In this document: positions 12,642 through 25,646 of the stretch, in pieces | Numbering within the stretch: the stretch's first letter is position 1 | Layout: every line of letters begins with the position of its first letter | NCBI GenBank assembly: GCA_016758965.1 | Contig: JAEPRB010000016.1 | Location: 62,001 to 126,000, forward strand | Source: Circinella minor | Lineage: Eukaryota; Mucoromycota; Mucoromycetes; Mucorales; Lichtheimiaceae | DNA: 64,000 nucleotides | Direction: 5' to 3' | Position numbers and translations under genes: made by a program | Notes under the pieces: generated by a model | Told to the model about the DNA's origin: nothing | Seen by the model: the letters and a program-made list of their open reading frames with translations, nothing else | The model's database searches: none

Positions 12642-14731
12642 ATGAATATGAGTGACAAAGACGAACCGTTACGTCAAGAAAAAGAGCAACAACAACAACA
12701 ACAGAAACCCGATGTACATCATAGTTTTTTGACTCGTCATGTACCAGCCCAATATTCAAATACAAGAAAGCTATGTTATCGCCATCGACCCGATTTAACT
12801 CGAAAGCGTATGCCTGATTCTTTTAATTTCGAAGACGTCCAACGAGTAAGTTTGTTAATATTGTTTTTTTCTAAATAAATAAATAAACTTATTTTATATT
12901 TTTTTTTTTACTAATTTAACATTGTATTTATTCATTTATTATTCAGCAAATGGAATCGTTTCCTACTTCAGATCGAGCTGCCATTTCACGTATTTGGAGT
13001 TTGTTTTCAGCAGCACCAGCCGATCAACGTACACTTATCTTAAAAGGCTTATTATCTACATGTTGTATGCCTCAATTATCTTTTTTATATGATGAAATCA
13101 AACCATTATTGCGAATTGATTTCAGCTCCATTGTACCTCGCGAAGTTTCGTTAAGAATCTTTTCGTTCTTAGATGCAAAATCATTATGCCATGCAGCTCA
13201 AGTATCGCAATCATGGCGTTCTTTGGCAGATGATGATCAATTATGGCATCGTATGTGTGAGCAACATATTGATAAAAAATGTACTAAATGTGGATGGGGA
13301 TTACCTTTACTCGACAAACATCGTGCCAATGTACGACGAAAACGATTACCATCATCGAATGATCAAGCATTGACAACATCAACCACAATAGATGATAATA
13401 ATTCACCTTTACGAACAGCATGTGGACCTGGTTCATTATTAACAACAGAAGGAGCAGATCAAGATAACGATGACGATTTGCATAGAACAAAAAGAATCAA
13501 GGTAGATAATAATAATGGTACGACCGTGGAATCATTTGAAGGTGGCCCTTATCCAGCACATAATACCGAAGTCATTCCACCTGTACGAACTCGTCGACCA
13601 TGGAAAGAGGTTTATAGTGAACGATTGGTGGTGGAACGTAATTGGCGGCGCAATAAATATAATGTACGGGTGCTCAGGGGCCACACTGATGGCGTGATGT
13701 GTCTCCAATTTTGCGACGCCAACAATATCCTTATCACCGGCTCTTATGATAAGACCGTCAAAGTATGGAGTTTGGATACAGGAGAAGCAATCCGTACATT
13801 AGAAGGTCATACTCGATGTGTTCGTGCACTTCAGTTTGATAATGCAAAATTGGTCACTGCGTCCATGGATAATACATTGAAAATTTGGGATTGGCATGCA
13901 GGAAGATGTATTCGCACACTCGAAGGTCATACAGGCGGTGTTCTAAGCCTTCATTTTGATTCGAAATTATTGGCGAGTGGTTCCACAGATATGACAATTC
14001 GCGTTTGGGATTTCCAACGAGGAGAATGTTGTACATTGATGGGGCATACCGAATGGGTCAATTCTGTCCGTATCTGTTCTCAAGATAATTTGTTAGTATC
14101 CGGAAGTGACGATTCCACTATCCGTTTATGGGATTTACAAACGCGGTCATGTGTAAAAGTTTTTAATGGTCATGTTGGACAAGTTCAAATTGCTTTACCA
14201 AGTCCAAGAGGTTTCAAACATCGATTTAATGGTGAATTAATTGATCCTCAACAGCAACAAGTATCTAATACATCATCATCAACATCACCTGTTAATTTAA
14301 ATAATTTTCAGCCAGCATGTGCAACAGAAAATAGTGCAGGACGTCGACAACATCGTCAATCGCAACAACCCTCAACATCTTCTTCAGATGATCCTTTTTC
14401 AACGACAAAAGGGGCATTATCAGATACACCGATTATCTTATCAGGAAGTTTGGATAATACACTCAAATTCTGGACTTTTGATGGGGTTTGTTTACGTACA
14501 TTATTTGGTCATGTTGAGGGTGTATGGAGTCTTGCCTTTGACAGTTTACGCATTGTTTCTGGCTCTCACGATCGTACAGTGAGAGTATGGGATCTTGAAA
14601 ATGGTCACTGTATGCATGCCTTAGAGGGTCATAGTGGGCCGGTAACTGCAGTTGCAATGAGTGATACCAAGATTGTTTCTGCAAGCGAAGATAATGAAGT
14701 ACGAATATGGGATTTTAGCGCCAATCAATAA
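12642..14731 (+). CDS. F-box/WD40 SCF substrate receptor, Met30/SconB-like
   Basis: Two exons (12642-12845, 12947-14731) encode 662 residues. A short N-terminal motif (TRHVPAQY ... YRHRPDL) precedes the F-box at about residues 129-170, followed by the diagnostic CEQHIDKKCTKCGWGLPLL that I associate with fungal sulfur-repression proteins SconB/Met30. Basic NLS-like runs (RRKRLP, TKRIKVD) follow. Seven WD40 repeats fill residues ~310-662, each opening with GHT/GHV/GHS, with a Ser/Gln-rich insert of ~70 residues between repeats 5 and 6. By family it is the substrate receptor of an SCF ubiquitin ligase controlling sulfur-assimilation transcription factors. The frame stays open upstream (to 12534), but that part reads like leader, so I start at MNMSDKD. 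FBXW7/Cdc4 is the alternative identity. Confidence 0.9.
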
Positions 14732-15726
14732 TTTTTCTTTCGTCCTTCCTCTCCTCTTTTTCTTCCCTCTCCCTCATGCACATATTACCTTTTGGGAAAA
14801 AAAAAGAAACAAGTTTGAAAGGATGATGCTTATTTTTATGTGTGGGGTTATATATATATACCAAAAATTCTTTTTTTTTTGTGCTGCTTATGCCCACCTG
14901 TTTTACACGGAAACAAAAATACTTAGAACCTTTACTTTTTACTCAGTCTCACTCCAAATTTGGCAACATTATCATAATCTTAATCTTCGCCCCTGGTCTT
15001 TTTTTTTTCATCCACACATACATACATTACCCACACGTCGCACATACTTTTTATACTGTAAATATTTTACCTGTTTCCTTGTTTAACTATTGATTCAATA
15101 TCACACTTCAACGAAACTTTTTTTTTCTTTTTCTCCCTCTTCCTCCCTCACTCTATTATTACTTTTATGCATATTTTCTTTTTCTTTCTATTTTTATCAG
15201 AAACCAAGATGTTTGAAAAAATATATATACAACATGTTTCAATGATGCATCATGTTTTTTTTATTTCTACCTTTTTGTTTTTTATTATGTTACGGATTTA
15301 GAGAAAATAAAGTAAGACTTTCTTTTTTTTTTTACTTTCAGACTAATAACAAAATGGCATTATGAGATTGAAAAATTGCATCATATGCATTTGAACTTTA
15401 AAACAAGGTTTTCTTTATTGTTGTTACACCATGTCACACTAATAACTATCAATCAACTATCCAATCAATAAAAGATGAGATTTGCTTTAAAGTATATAAA
15501 GGAGACGAAAAAAAATTTACAATAATGTCCAAATATTTTATATAATATTATTTGATATCTATAAATCCCAAGAATTAGAGAGAGAGTGAAAGAGCGTGTG
15601 TGAGTTTGGATCGGGGGTAAATTCAAACATGAAGAACAGTATACTTGTAGGGTTTTTTTTTTGATAATACTCATTATCACTACATACATACAAAAAAAAA
15701 TAGAGAGGAATAATCGTCTTTTAGGA
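14732..15726. other. Intergenic, 3' flanks of two convergent genes
   Basis: Rich in T and pyrimidine tracts with no credible coding frame. It contains the 3' ends of the F-box/WD40 gene and, on the other strand, the DUF202 gene. Confidence 0.45.
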
Positions 15727-16466
15727 TCACGACTCCGTGATCGCAACAGCCATAACAAAACACACAAATAACATGATCAATAGAGCCATAGAATAGCCAG
15801 CCCATCCATTTCCAACATTTAGTAATCGATTAACAATTCGGTGTTGATTTTTGAAATAAATCACCAAAGAAACAAGAAGGCTTAAAAATCCCAATCCAAC
15901 AAAAATATATGCTAAAATACGTTGCTTGGTCGGTAGGGGTTCATGTGCCCATGGTAATTCTGTGGTAGGCTTTGATAATTGTTGAAAATCTAATAATATC
16001 ATAAACCCTATACCATGCATATATTATCATTTGTCAGTTAATATCAAACTTGCATATCGTAAGTATCACCATAGGAACATAGTAATAAGATATACCAACA
16101 AATAATATTTACCGATCAATGCTAAAGTCATGCCTGTTCGTAACCATGACAAAAATGTTCTTTCTGATGCAAAATGATCTCTAATGGTGTAAAATGTTGA
16201 AATGTCCAGATATAAGTTAACGTCTTTTTCTTTTCTTTTCTTTTTTTTTTAAAAAAAAATAGACAATTAAGAAAAGTTATATTCGATAAATGAATAATAA
16301 AGGAAAAGGAATATTAAATGAACCTTGGATCAGGACCGTCGACTTTGGTATGAATGACCCAGTCAATATGTTTAAATTTATCAGAACAATATTCGTTACT
16401 ACATAAGACAAATCCTTTCGAACTGTCCTTTTGTCCAGTTTCAACTGACGAAGCTCTAGAACTCAT
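15727..16466 (-). CDS. DUF202-family small membrane protein
   Basis: Three exons (16466-16324, 16180-16113, 16007-15727) give 163 residues. A hydrophilic N-terminus of ~50 residues leads to the DUF202 hallmark DHFASERTFLSWLRTGM, and three hydrophobic segments follow (TLALIGFMILLDF; AYIFVGLGFLSLLVSLVIYF; YSMALLIMLFVCFVMAVAI). DUF202 proteins are three-helix membrane proteins; the best known fungal relatives sit with the vacuolar transporter chaperone complex (Vtc1), but this protein has its own N-terminus, so no specific role is claimed. Splice joins keep frame exactly across the motif, which supports the model. Confidence 0.88.
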
Positions 16467-17083
16467 GTATGTTATTTATTATATATATATATCTCTGTGT
16501 GTGTGTATGTTATATATATAATAATAAAAAAAAGAAAGAACAAAAAATTAAATTAAAAAAAGAAGAACGAAAGGATGTTGCTATGTGATATATTGATTTT
16601 AACGTTGTGTTTCAGGTGAAGAAAAAAAAAAGATGGTGCGTGGACGCCCATTACACCTCATTGGTTAAATGAAGATTTTTAAAGCCGATGATGCCCCTCT
16701 GATCGATTCTTTTGTGTGAACCAAAAAAATAAACAGCCCCTCTTTAATCGCAATATATATATGATTGAACAATTAAAATCAAAAATAAAAGATTTGATTG
16801 TATTTTATTTATTGGTGCATCTTCTTTTTTTTGATCTCTTTTGTTGCTCTAAATGTTGCACTATAAAAAGGCGGGCGCAGTAAAATAATAATCTTCAAAG
16901 TTTATGCATAACATTAAAAAAAAGACAAAAATCTGAAGCTGAGTTTTTTCATAGAAACTGGTTTTAAGTTATAAAGGTGGCGTCACATCCGTTATACTTC
17001 ACTTGCGACGCGCAGCTCTCCTCTCATTTTTCTTCTTCTTCTAACTCATATATTATTTCTCGACGCGCATAAATATTACAAAA
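16467..17083. promoter_or_regulatory. Divergent intergenic region between DUF202 and CAND1 genes
   Basis: A 617-bp divergent promoter region. A CTATAAAAAGG string at about 16861 is a possible TATA element for the CAND1 side, roughly 220 bp before its ATG. A pyrimidine-rich stretch and CGACGCGC boxes (about 17005-17070) precede the start. No site has been shown; this is pattern only. Confidence 0.35.
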
Positions 17084-20000
17084 ATGGCGGCCACTAATGC
17101 TTATATGGTCGCGAACCTCATTGAAAAGGTTCTCTATTTTATTTGTTATTAATACATTAAAAAGCAAAAACTAAAAAAAGAATACATGTATAGAATGATA
17201 GTATAATAACTTCTGAAAACTAATAAATAATTCAAAACCAAAAAATAGATGAGCAATGAAGACAGGGATTTTCGTTACATGGCCCTTAATGATTTAATGA
17301 ATGAGTTACAAAAAGAAGGTGGCATTAATATGGACGAAGCTATTGAAGCCAAAGTGATTCGTGCTGTTTTAAACTTAATGGAAGACAAAAATAGTGAAGT
17401 TCAAAATCTTGCCGTGAAATGGTAATATATAGTTACGAAAATGTTATCGTATTATAGAAGAGAGAGTGTGTGAGAGAGAGGGACACATATACACAAACAG
17501 AGAGAGAAAAGGTATTAATTAAATATATATTTTTAGTTTAGGACCACTTGTCAAGAGGATTCGTATTGAACATACATTAGAAATCATAGATCGATTAAGT
17601 AATTGTGCTGTGCAAAAAGACAATGAAATTCTTCGTGGCATTACTAGTATGGGTAAGTACAGTAAATTAAGAGCCGATGAGGAGTGATGAATCGGGTATA
17701 TATATTTGTAATTTATGTCATATTAACTACAATATAATTCAATGATATGAACAGGTCTGAAAACAGTGATTACTGAAATTGATCCTATTATGGGTCCAAA
17801 GATTTGTGAAAGAATCATCCCTAAACTTTTGGAAATGTCTCAAGGGGTAATAACTTTTCATTCATTTAATTCAAAGTTGAATATATATATATATATATAT
17901 ATATAACATACTAATGAAAAAAGGTGGACTTATTATACATATAGGACTCATATGAAATGCAAATGGATGCATTGGATATTTTAGCTGAAGTGCTTTCACG
18001 ATTTGGATCACAAATTACTGTTTCTCAACAAACTAAAATTCAAGGAACTTTGTTGCCTCTCTTGGATCATAGTCGTGCTGCCGTGAGAAAAAGAACAACG
18101 GTTGCTATTGGTTATTCCGTTGTCCATTTAACTGATAATATGTATACTAGCTTAATCAATTTCTTGTTGGATAGATTACAAAATACGAAAAATAGCGAAA
18201 AACTTCGTACTTTGGTACAATGTGCCGGTGTATTAAGGTAATTAATTGTAGATTTGTTCTTATTTTACATATATGAGTATTATACAATAGTATATATATA
18301 TATATATGTGTGTGTGTGTTCGTTGTCACATTGTATGTGTTATAAAAATGACATATATATCTTCCTATTCTTTTTTATTTCATTTTTATTAATCAGAACA
18401 ATATCTATAAACAAACAAAATAGTCGATATAGTACAAAACGATTGGGTGGTTATTTACCAACACTTTTACCCATCATTGTTAATCACGCCCAAGAAGCAG
18501 ATGAAGATGATGAATTACGAGAAATTTGTCTTCAATCGTTGGAATCATTTGTCCTTCGATGTCCTACTGAAATTACACCTTATATCAATGAAATCATTGA
18601 GCTTGGTTTGACTTATTTGAAATATGATCCTAATTTTGCAGATGATGATGATGAGGTACTCATTTTATTTGCTATTTTTTTTAAAAAAGTGATTAATTAA
18701 TCAACTAAATTTATATTTTAAATTGTTATAGGAGGATGATGAAATGGAAGAAGAAGAAGAGGAAGAAGAAGACGAATTTGATGATGAAGTGTATGGGATT
18801 TTTTTTTACTTTTTCCAGAAAAACCATAATACAGAAAGAGATAAAAAAAAAAGACAGAGGACTAATTTTGATTAATGATATTAATAGTGATTATTCAGAT
18901 GATGATGATGATATGTCTTGGAAAGTACGACGCTCATCAACAAAACTTCTTGCCGCTGTTATTGAAACCCGTTCCGATTTATTACAATCCCTATATGAAA
19001 CTGTGGCACCTGCTCTAATCAATCGATTCAAAGAACGTGAAGAATCTGTCCGTGCTGATGTTTTATTAACATTTATCGCTCTTTTACGACAGACAGCAGT
19101 TTATACCGGTACTACAGGTGACGAACCACCATTATCCTTGGAAACTGCCAAATCCAACCTTTATTTTGATGCCACTGGACTTGGTGATGAACTCTCCTTG
19201 CTTCCTGAGAAAGTCCAAAACACTGCTTCGTCCAATATGGAAACAGAGGGTTCTGAAGATGATGGTAATAGTCCCAAGCAACTTTTACTCGCACAAGTAC
19301 CTAAATTGTCGAAAGCTTTGGCAAAACAACTTTCATCTAAATCTATTCAAACCCGACAAATTGGATTCCATATTTTACGTGAATTGGTGTCCGTTTTACA
19401 TGGTGGCCTTTCAAATGAAATCGAATTGTTTATTCCTGCTATTGAATCTTCCTTGTCTGCTAGTAATGATGCACCACAACATGTACCATTAACTACATCA
19501 AATTTGAAAATTGAAGTTTTGACCTTTTTACGACAATTATTCCGTAATCATCCAGCCCATGTCTTACACCCTTATTTGAATCGTTTGTCGTTACCTATTA
19601 TCCATACCTTATCCGATCGTTTTTATAAGATTACTTCAGAAGCCTTTTTGTTATGTATTGAATTAATTAAGGTTATTCGACCCATGAAACGCAATAGTGA
19701 AACTGGAGAATATGATATAGCAGAATTGAATCCAGATTATCAGCCTTATATCAAGGATATTTATACGATCACGATCAAGATTTTGGGCACAAGTGATGCA
19801 GATCAAGAAGTCAAAGAACGTTCAATTATGTGTTTGGGAGCTTTGCTGGCACAAGCAGGTGATGTTTTACAAGATGAACAACGAGAAGCATGGGATATGT
19901 TTTTGGAACGTTTGCGTAATGAAGTAACTCGACTGATTACTGTTCGTACATTGGCTATTATCTGTCAAAGTCCTGTTGCAGCTGGTCCTGAGTTAGAACG

Positions 20001-22616
20001 ATGTGTTTTGGTCGCTGTAGATGAAATTGGTGCTTTGTTACGTAAAAATAATCGTTCACTACGTGTTGCTAGTGCTGAATGTTTACGCGTTCTTATTCAA
20101 AAGTAAGTTATTTGATTTACAAAACAGGTTTTTGGATGATGGTGATGATAATGTACAGAACGTTAGACCCCACATAATAAATTACCTAGAAAATTACAAA
20201 AATTGAAGATGACTGACCCCCAACATTCTTATTTTTTTTCTTATAAAACACACTAGGTTCGGTCAACTTATTCCCGATGAAAGTTGCAAAAACCTACTTG
20301 CGGAACTTATCCCACTTATTTCGGACAATGATCTTCATTTATTGCCATTGGCTTTACGTACTATTGAAGCTTTGATTGTTGCTAAACCCGGTTCTGTACA
20401 AAATATCAAAGAAGCTATTTTGCCTTCGTTATTCCAATTGATTCAATCACCTTTATTACAAGGTGCATCATTGGATAGTCTTTTGAACTTGTTTGCTGCT
20501 TTGGCAAGAGCCAGTCCTGCCGATTATCAAGTACTTGTTAATGGTTTGATTGAACCTTTATTAAATGTCGAGACTACGGGAGTTTCTGCAGGTGGCGTCG
20601 CTGCTGTGGCTAATAAACAAGCAGCAGCCACAGTGGCTCAGTGCGTTGCTGTACTTGCAGTCAACACAGAAGAAGCCAATCGTCAGAATACAATTGAAGC
20701 GTTCCAACAATATATTGAAAATCCATCGACTAACGACTCTATCAAGTATTTGAGTTTACTTACTTTGGGTGAAATTGGTCGTCGTATGTAAGTATCAGTG
20801 ATAATATCCTTTTCTCTCTTTTTATATGCATTGAGTTGACACGTTCATTTATATACTTATATCTATATTGTAGCAACTTAAGCGCGATTGGTAATATTCA
20901 AGAACATATTCTTCAATTATTTGCAGCTCAGTCAGAAGAAGTCAAGTTTGCTGCTGCATTTGCACTTGGTAATATTTGTGTTGGTAACCTTGAACAATAT
21001 TTGCCATTGATTGTTGCACAAATTAAGGAACAACCCAAACGTCGTTATTTGTTGCTTCATGCATTAAAAGAGGTAAATAATATTAGATACACGAACTTTA
21101 CAGTCATATAAAAAAAATATACATTCTAAAAGTTAAAAAAGGAATGGATCAAATTACTAAATTGTTTTCATGTATATATAATTATTGTTTATAATAGATC
21201 ATTACACGATCGGATAAAAATACGAATTTAGGTGCAGCTTCTGACGAAATCTGGGTATTACTTATTGAAAGTAGTGATTCTGAACAAGAAGAAGGCACAC
21301 GTAGCGTTGTTGCTGAATGCCTCGGAAAACTTGCATTGACCAATCCCAACAAATATTTACCCGAATTACAATCACGAATGACTTCACCTTCAACACATAT
21401 TCGAGCTACTGTTGCTACAGCTGTCAAATATGCAATTGTCGATCCAACAACAGATCACGATGAACTCTTAAAACCTATCTTGTCTCAATTCTTGATTCTA
21501 TTGAAAGATTCAGACTTGGTAAGCGTATATATATAAAGGAGGGAAGAGTTTTTTCACGAAAAAAAAAATAGTGTAGATAACGATAGAGTAACCAGTGTTT
21601 TGATGGTTATATATCCAAGCAACTAAAATTAACTTTATATTTTCAATTTTCGGTTTAGGATGTACAACGTTTGACCTTATTAACAATGAATTCTGCAGTA
21701 CATAGAAAATCTTATTTGATTAAGGGAATGCTGAGTGATTTGGTTCCTCTTCTGTATAGTGAAACTGTTGTTAAGGAAGAACTTATTCATACTGTTGAAA
21801 TGGGTCCCTTTAAACATAAGGTGGATGATGGTTTAGAAATTCGTAAGGTAACTAATAATAACAGATGTTATTTTCTCTTTTTGTAATTAAATGGAGTAAA
21901 CTATTTTATTTTTCCTTGACATTTATTCATATAATTATATAAAATTAGGCTGCATATGAATGCATGTACACACTTCTTTCTACTTGCTTAGATAAAATTG
22001 ATGTTCATGGTTTCTTGGATACTGTGAGATCTGGTTTAGAAGATCAACATGACATTAAAATGCTCGCCTATTTGATGCTTGTTCGATTGGGCAAGGTTGC
22101 ACCTACGGCTGTCATGCAAAGTAAGTTTTATTTTGCTATTATTATTGCTATTATATATAAAGTTATATTGTATTGACCACCTACATATAAAAACAATTAT
22201 TATGCTATCATAGAATTGGACGATCTAGTTGATCCATTGAAATCTACTTTGGACTTTAAGATGCGAAGTAATGCAGTTAAACAAGAAGTTGAAAAGAATC
22301 AAGAACTTGTTCGTGCCACACTTCGATGTATGGTGGGACTTGCTAATCTTTCCTACACAGGTAATATATACAAATTTCTATCTATTTTTTATTACTTATG
22401 GGAAATATTTTTTTTTATAAACAACAACAACAACAATAATAATAATAATAATAACTTATTAATTATAAATTCATAGGCGTATCACCTAGATTTGCCCAAT
22501 TTATCAAGGAGGTTCAATCAGGCCCACTTGAAGCGGAATATACCAATACTTTGATTGAAGCTAATAATCGAGATACTATTCGTAACACTACTGGTGATTA
22601 TATGGATATTTCTTAA
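17084..22616 (+). CDS. CAND1: CAND1 (cullin-associated NEDD8-dissociated protein 1)
   Basis: A long HEAT-repeat gene split by more than a dozen short introns; first exons are 17084-17128, 17249-17421, 17537-17652, 17755-17846 and 17945-18237, and the stop is TAA at 22614-22616. The product is about 1,230 residues, the usual CAND1 size. Conserved landmarks are [44 protein letters not shown], the acidic run followed by [20 protein letters not shown], and a C-terminal TIP120-type region ([25 protein letters not shown]). CAND1 binds unneddylated cullin-RBX1 and exchanges F-box modules on SCF ligases, so it would act on the same machinery as the nearby F-box protein. The acceptor near 18397/18423 is ambiguous. 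Confidence 0.93.
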
Positions 22617-23369
22617 AAAAAAAGAAAGAAAATAATAAATACTACTAGCAAAACGAATCAAAAAAAGCGTTTTATTTTTCTACTTCTTTTTCTATATAAA
22701 AATTCTTTCTTTATGCGGTTTTTTTTAAGTGGGGTGATGTTTTGTTTGGTTTTGTTTTACTGAGAAAATTATTACTTTGCCAAACCCAGCACAAAGAAAT
22801 TAATAGGACTTATATTTTTGGCTTATTGAAAGAACTAGATCTTTTATCCGAATACAATTAATAGAGTAGGGAACTAGCACTACTTGGTATAATTAGGTTC
22901 ATCTTTCATGATATATGAACTCCTTTCATAGGTAAAAAATATCCCCTTTTTTAAAGCTTTCTAATGATAAATAGTGAAACTTGAATTAAAAATTTTGATG
23001 AAAAATAATAATTTCTTAAATATTTACTTTATCCAGTATTCAATTTGAAACATGGTACGCGAACTCCCAAAAAAAAAAAAAGAATCATTTAAATGGTAAT
23101 TTTTTAGTCTCATCGAAATTTTCTATAAAAAACTATGAAGAAAAGGTACCCGAATTCAATTCTTCTTAAAAATCCCTTTCTTTTTTAATCAATCTTTTAA
23201 AGTTATACTCCCAAGATATATGATAATATCCCTTAAGTAATAACAAAATACGCCTCAAATAAATTATTTTCCCCCTTTAAATCACAAGAATTAAAAAAAA
23301 AATCCGAGAAATCTTAATAGTCGCCTGTAATCCCTCTTTCATCTTCCTTTTGATATTTTTATTTATGAT
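22617..23369. other. Intergenic, no gene seen
   Basis: About 750 bp, AT-rich with A and T homopolymers, between the CAND1 stop and the RGS start in the same direction. Nothing coding is visible; the promoter of the RGS gene is presumably here. Confidence 0.4.
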
Positions 23370-24988
23370 ATGATCACAACAAATGTCGATCATTGTAATA
23401 ACAAAACCAACATACCTATCTCTTCAACAACAAGAACAACAACATCAAAAAATGGGTATTCTTCAAATCTTCAACAAAGACGTGGAAGTCTCGCACAAAT
23501 GATGAGTATGACAGCAACATCTTCATTACAACAAAATCCTACTACATTATTCAATACAACAACAAGAACAACAAGCAGAACAAATACACCATTATCATCA
23601 TCTTTTTCAAATTCTAACGAAGGGACAACATTAAATGACCCAATGGATCAAGACTCAGTAATGGACTTTTTATCATCACAAACATCATCTACTAGAGCAA
23701 TATCACGTCCAGTAATACCCAATCGTCGACGTTCATCATCATGTACTATGTTAACATCGATTCATAATTCTAGTATAAATACGAATGTCGGATTTGAAGT
23801 TCATACACTTTATAAAATTAAAAGAAGTCGATCTGCACGTAAATTGAATAATTTTTTCGGGGAACAAACACCAGATGATATTTGTATTGCTGAAATCCGT
23901 CGTGAAGGATTAAAAGCTTTACTTCAATCCAAGATTCCATTGTGTTACTTTTTATATCACTTACTACAAGAAATTAATAGTGAAAATTTGGTATGTATTT
24001 TTTTTAAATCTATCTTTTTTTTTCTTGTGTATGTATGTATATGAATCATAATTATTATTATCACCAATATTCCTTGTTATTAATATGTACATACACATAT
24101 GTGTAGTTCTTTTTCACTGAAATTGAACAATATGAATCTTTCACCTACTTGACAAGTGTCCAACAATTGGCTACAGCACAGCATATCTACGATACTTATC
24201 TTAATCCCAACAGTCATTTTGAAGTTAATATTGACGAACAAATACGTCATGCTGTTGCTCAATCATTGTGTGACAAGGAACGTATATCCAATTGTTTTTA
24301 TCCAGCCAAGGCTGCTGTCTATGCATTATTAGAATCCAGTTTTATGCGATTTATTGATTCACCTATTTGGCAAGAAATGGTAGAACAATGTGGTGGAGAG
24401 AACAATGCCTTTTTCTATGATAATAAAACACGAGAAGCTGCTGTGAATACTTTATTACGATTTATTGAACAACAACATGCTATGCTTTACACAAATCCAC
24501 ATATGGATGCTCCTTTATCCCTGTGTATGAAAACAGCCAAGAAACGACACGAATTGGCTAAATCCATGGTACATGAATTTTGTAAAACAGTCGTTGGTGT
24601 AGAATTTACGTATTATAATATATGGGATCAAGATGCTGATCATCATCATATGGGGGATCATTCTATACAAGATACTCGTAAAGGTTATAATGATAACGTT
24701 GATAACAATGATAGTGTACAAGAACATATCAAATACATGTCTCCATCGCAATATAATTCAACATTTTCATTATCTTCCATGGGATCTAATAACGTTATGA
24801 GTCGATCTCCTTCAAATGGCCAAATATCTTTATCAGCCGGACGTAATAATAATGCTTCCCCTTCATCATCTCCTTCATCTTCATCATCATCTTCTTCGCG
24901 GTCTGGATCTCATCTGATACAACAGGCATTAAAACGACCCAGACAAATAGTAGAAGCATTTGAACTATTTGGTAGAAAAAAAAAGTAG
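23370..24988 (+). CDS. RGS-domain protein (regulator of G-protein signalling)
   Basis: Two exons (23370-23990, 24107-24988) give 500 residues. The first ~170 residues are Ser/Thr/Asn-rich and disordered. The RGS fold follows at about residues 180-330: GLKALLQSKIPLCYFLYHLL, EINSENLFFFTEIEQYESF, then IYDTYLNPNSHFEVNIDEQIRHAV and AKAAVYALLESSFMRFIDS, all in the order expected of RGS helices. RGS proteins speed GTP hydrolysis on heterotrimeric G-alpha subunits. The C-terminal half is Asn/Ser-rich and ends in a basic cluster (FGRKKK). The intron interrupts the domain right after the conserved SENL motif. The G-alpha partner is unknown. Confidence 0.85.
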
Positions 24989-25646
24989 AAGAACATACAC
25001 ATAGATATATATATATAAGTATGTCATTTTTTATACTTTTTCTTGATACCTTTTGTTTATTCATATGGGAGAATCCTTTATTATAATTACTTTATTCTCA
25101 CACCCCTCCGAACCCCTTCCTTTTACTTTTATTCTCTTTTATCACACTACTTGCATCACCCACTTATCCATATATGGTAATGTTCCATACCAATTATATA
25201 TATACATATAAACAATAATAAATATCCATTTTTTTTTGTCCAAGCGAATAATATGTACAAGGCCATTTTATTATTGATGCTTAATTGATGTGATAAAAAT
25301 AATAATAAAAAGAGAGATAGAATAGTGATAAAAGATATTAAAAAAAAAGAATAAAAGAGTGAGAGTGAAATATGCTGGGAGATTGTTGTTATTGTGTGTT
25401 GAGAGATAATATATAATATAATATGAAAAAAAAAAGAATGGGTTGGAAAAATTTTGGTTGAATATAGATGGAATAGTACGCGTGAAAGAAGGAATAAGAA
25501 GGATAATAATAATAATAATAATAATAATAAAGTTAGTGAGAAAGAATGAATGATAATAATAATTTGGTGGTATTGGAAAACGGGAAGGGGTACCAAAGGA
25601 TTAGTAATATTCTTTTTTTTTTCCTTTTGGAAAATGCAAATGATTA
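24989..25646. other. Intergenic between convergent gene ends
   Basis: About 660 bp containing a run of AAT/TAA trinucleotides at about 25504-25530 and several poly-A tracts. No gene is seen. Confidence 0.45.
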
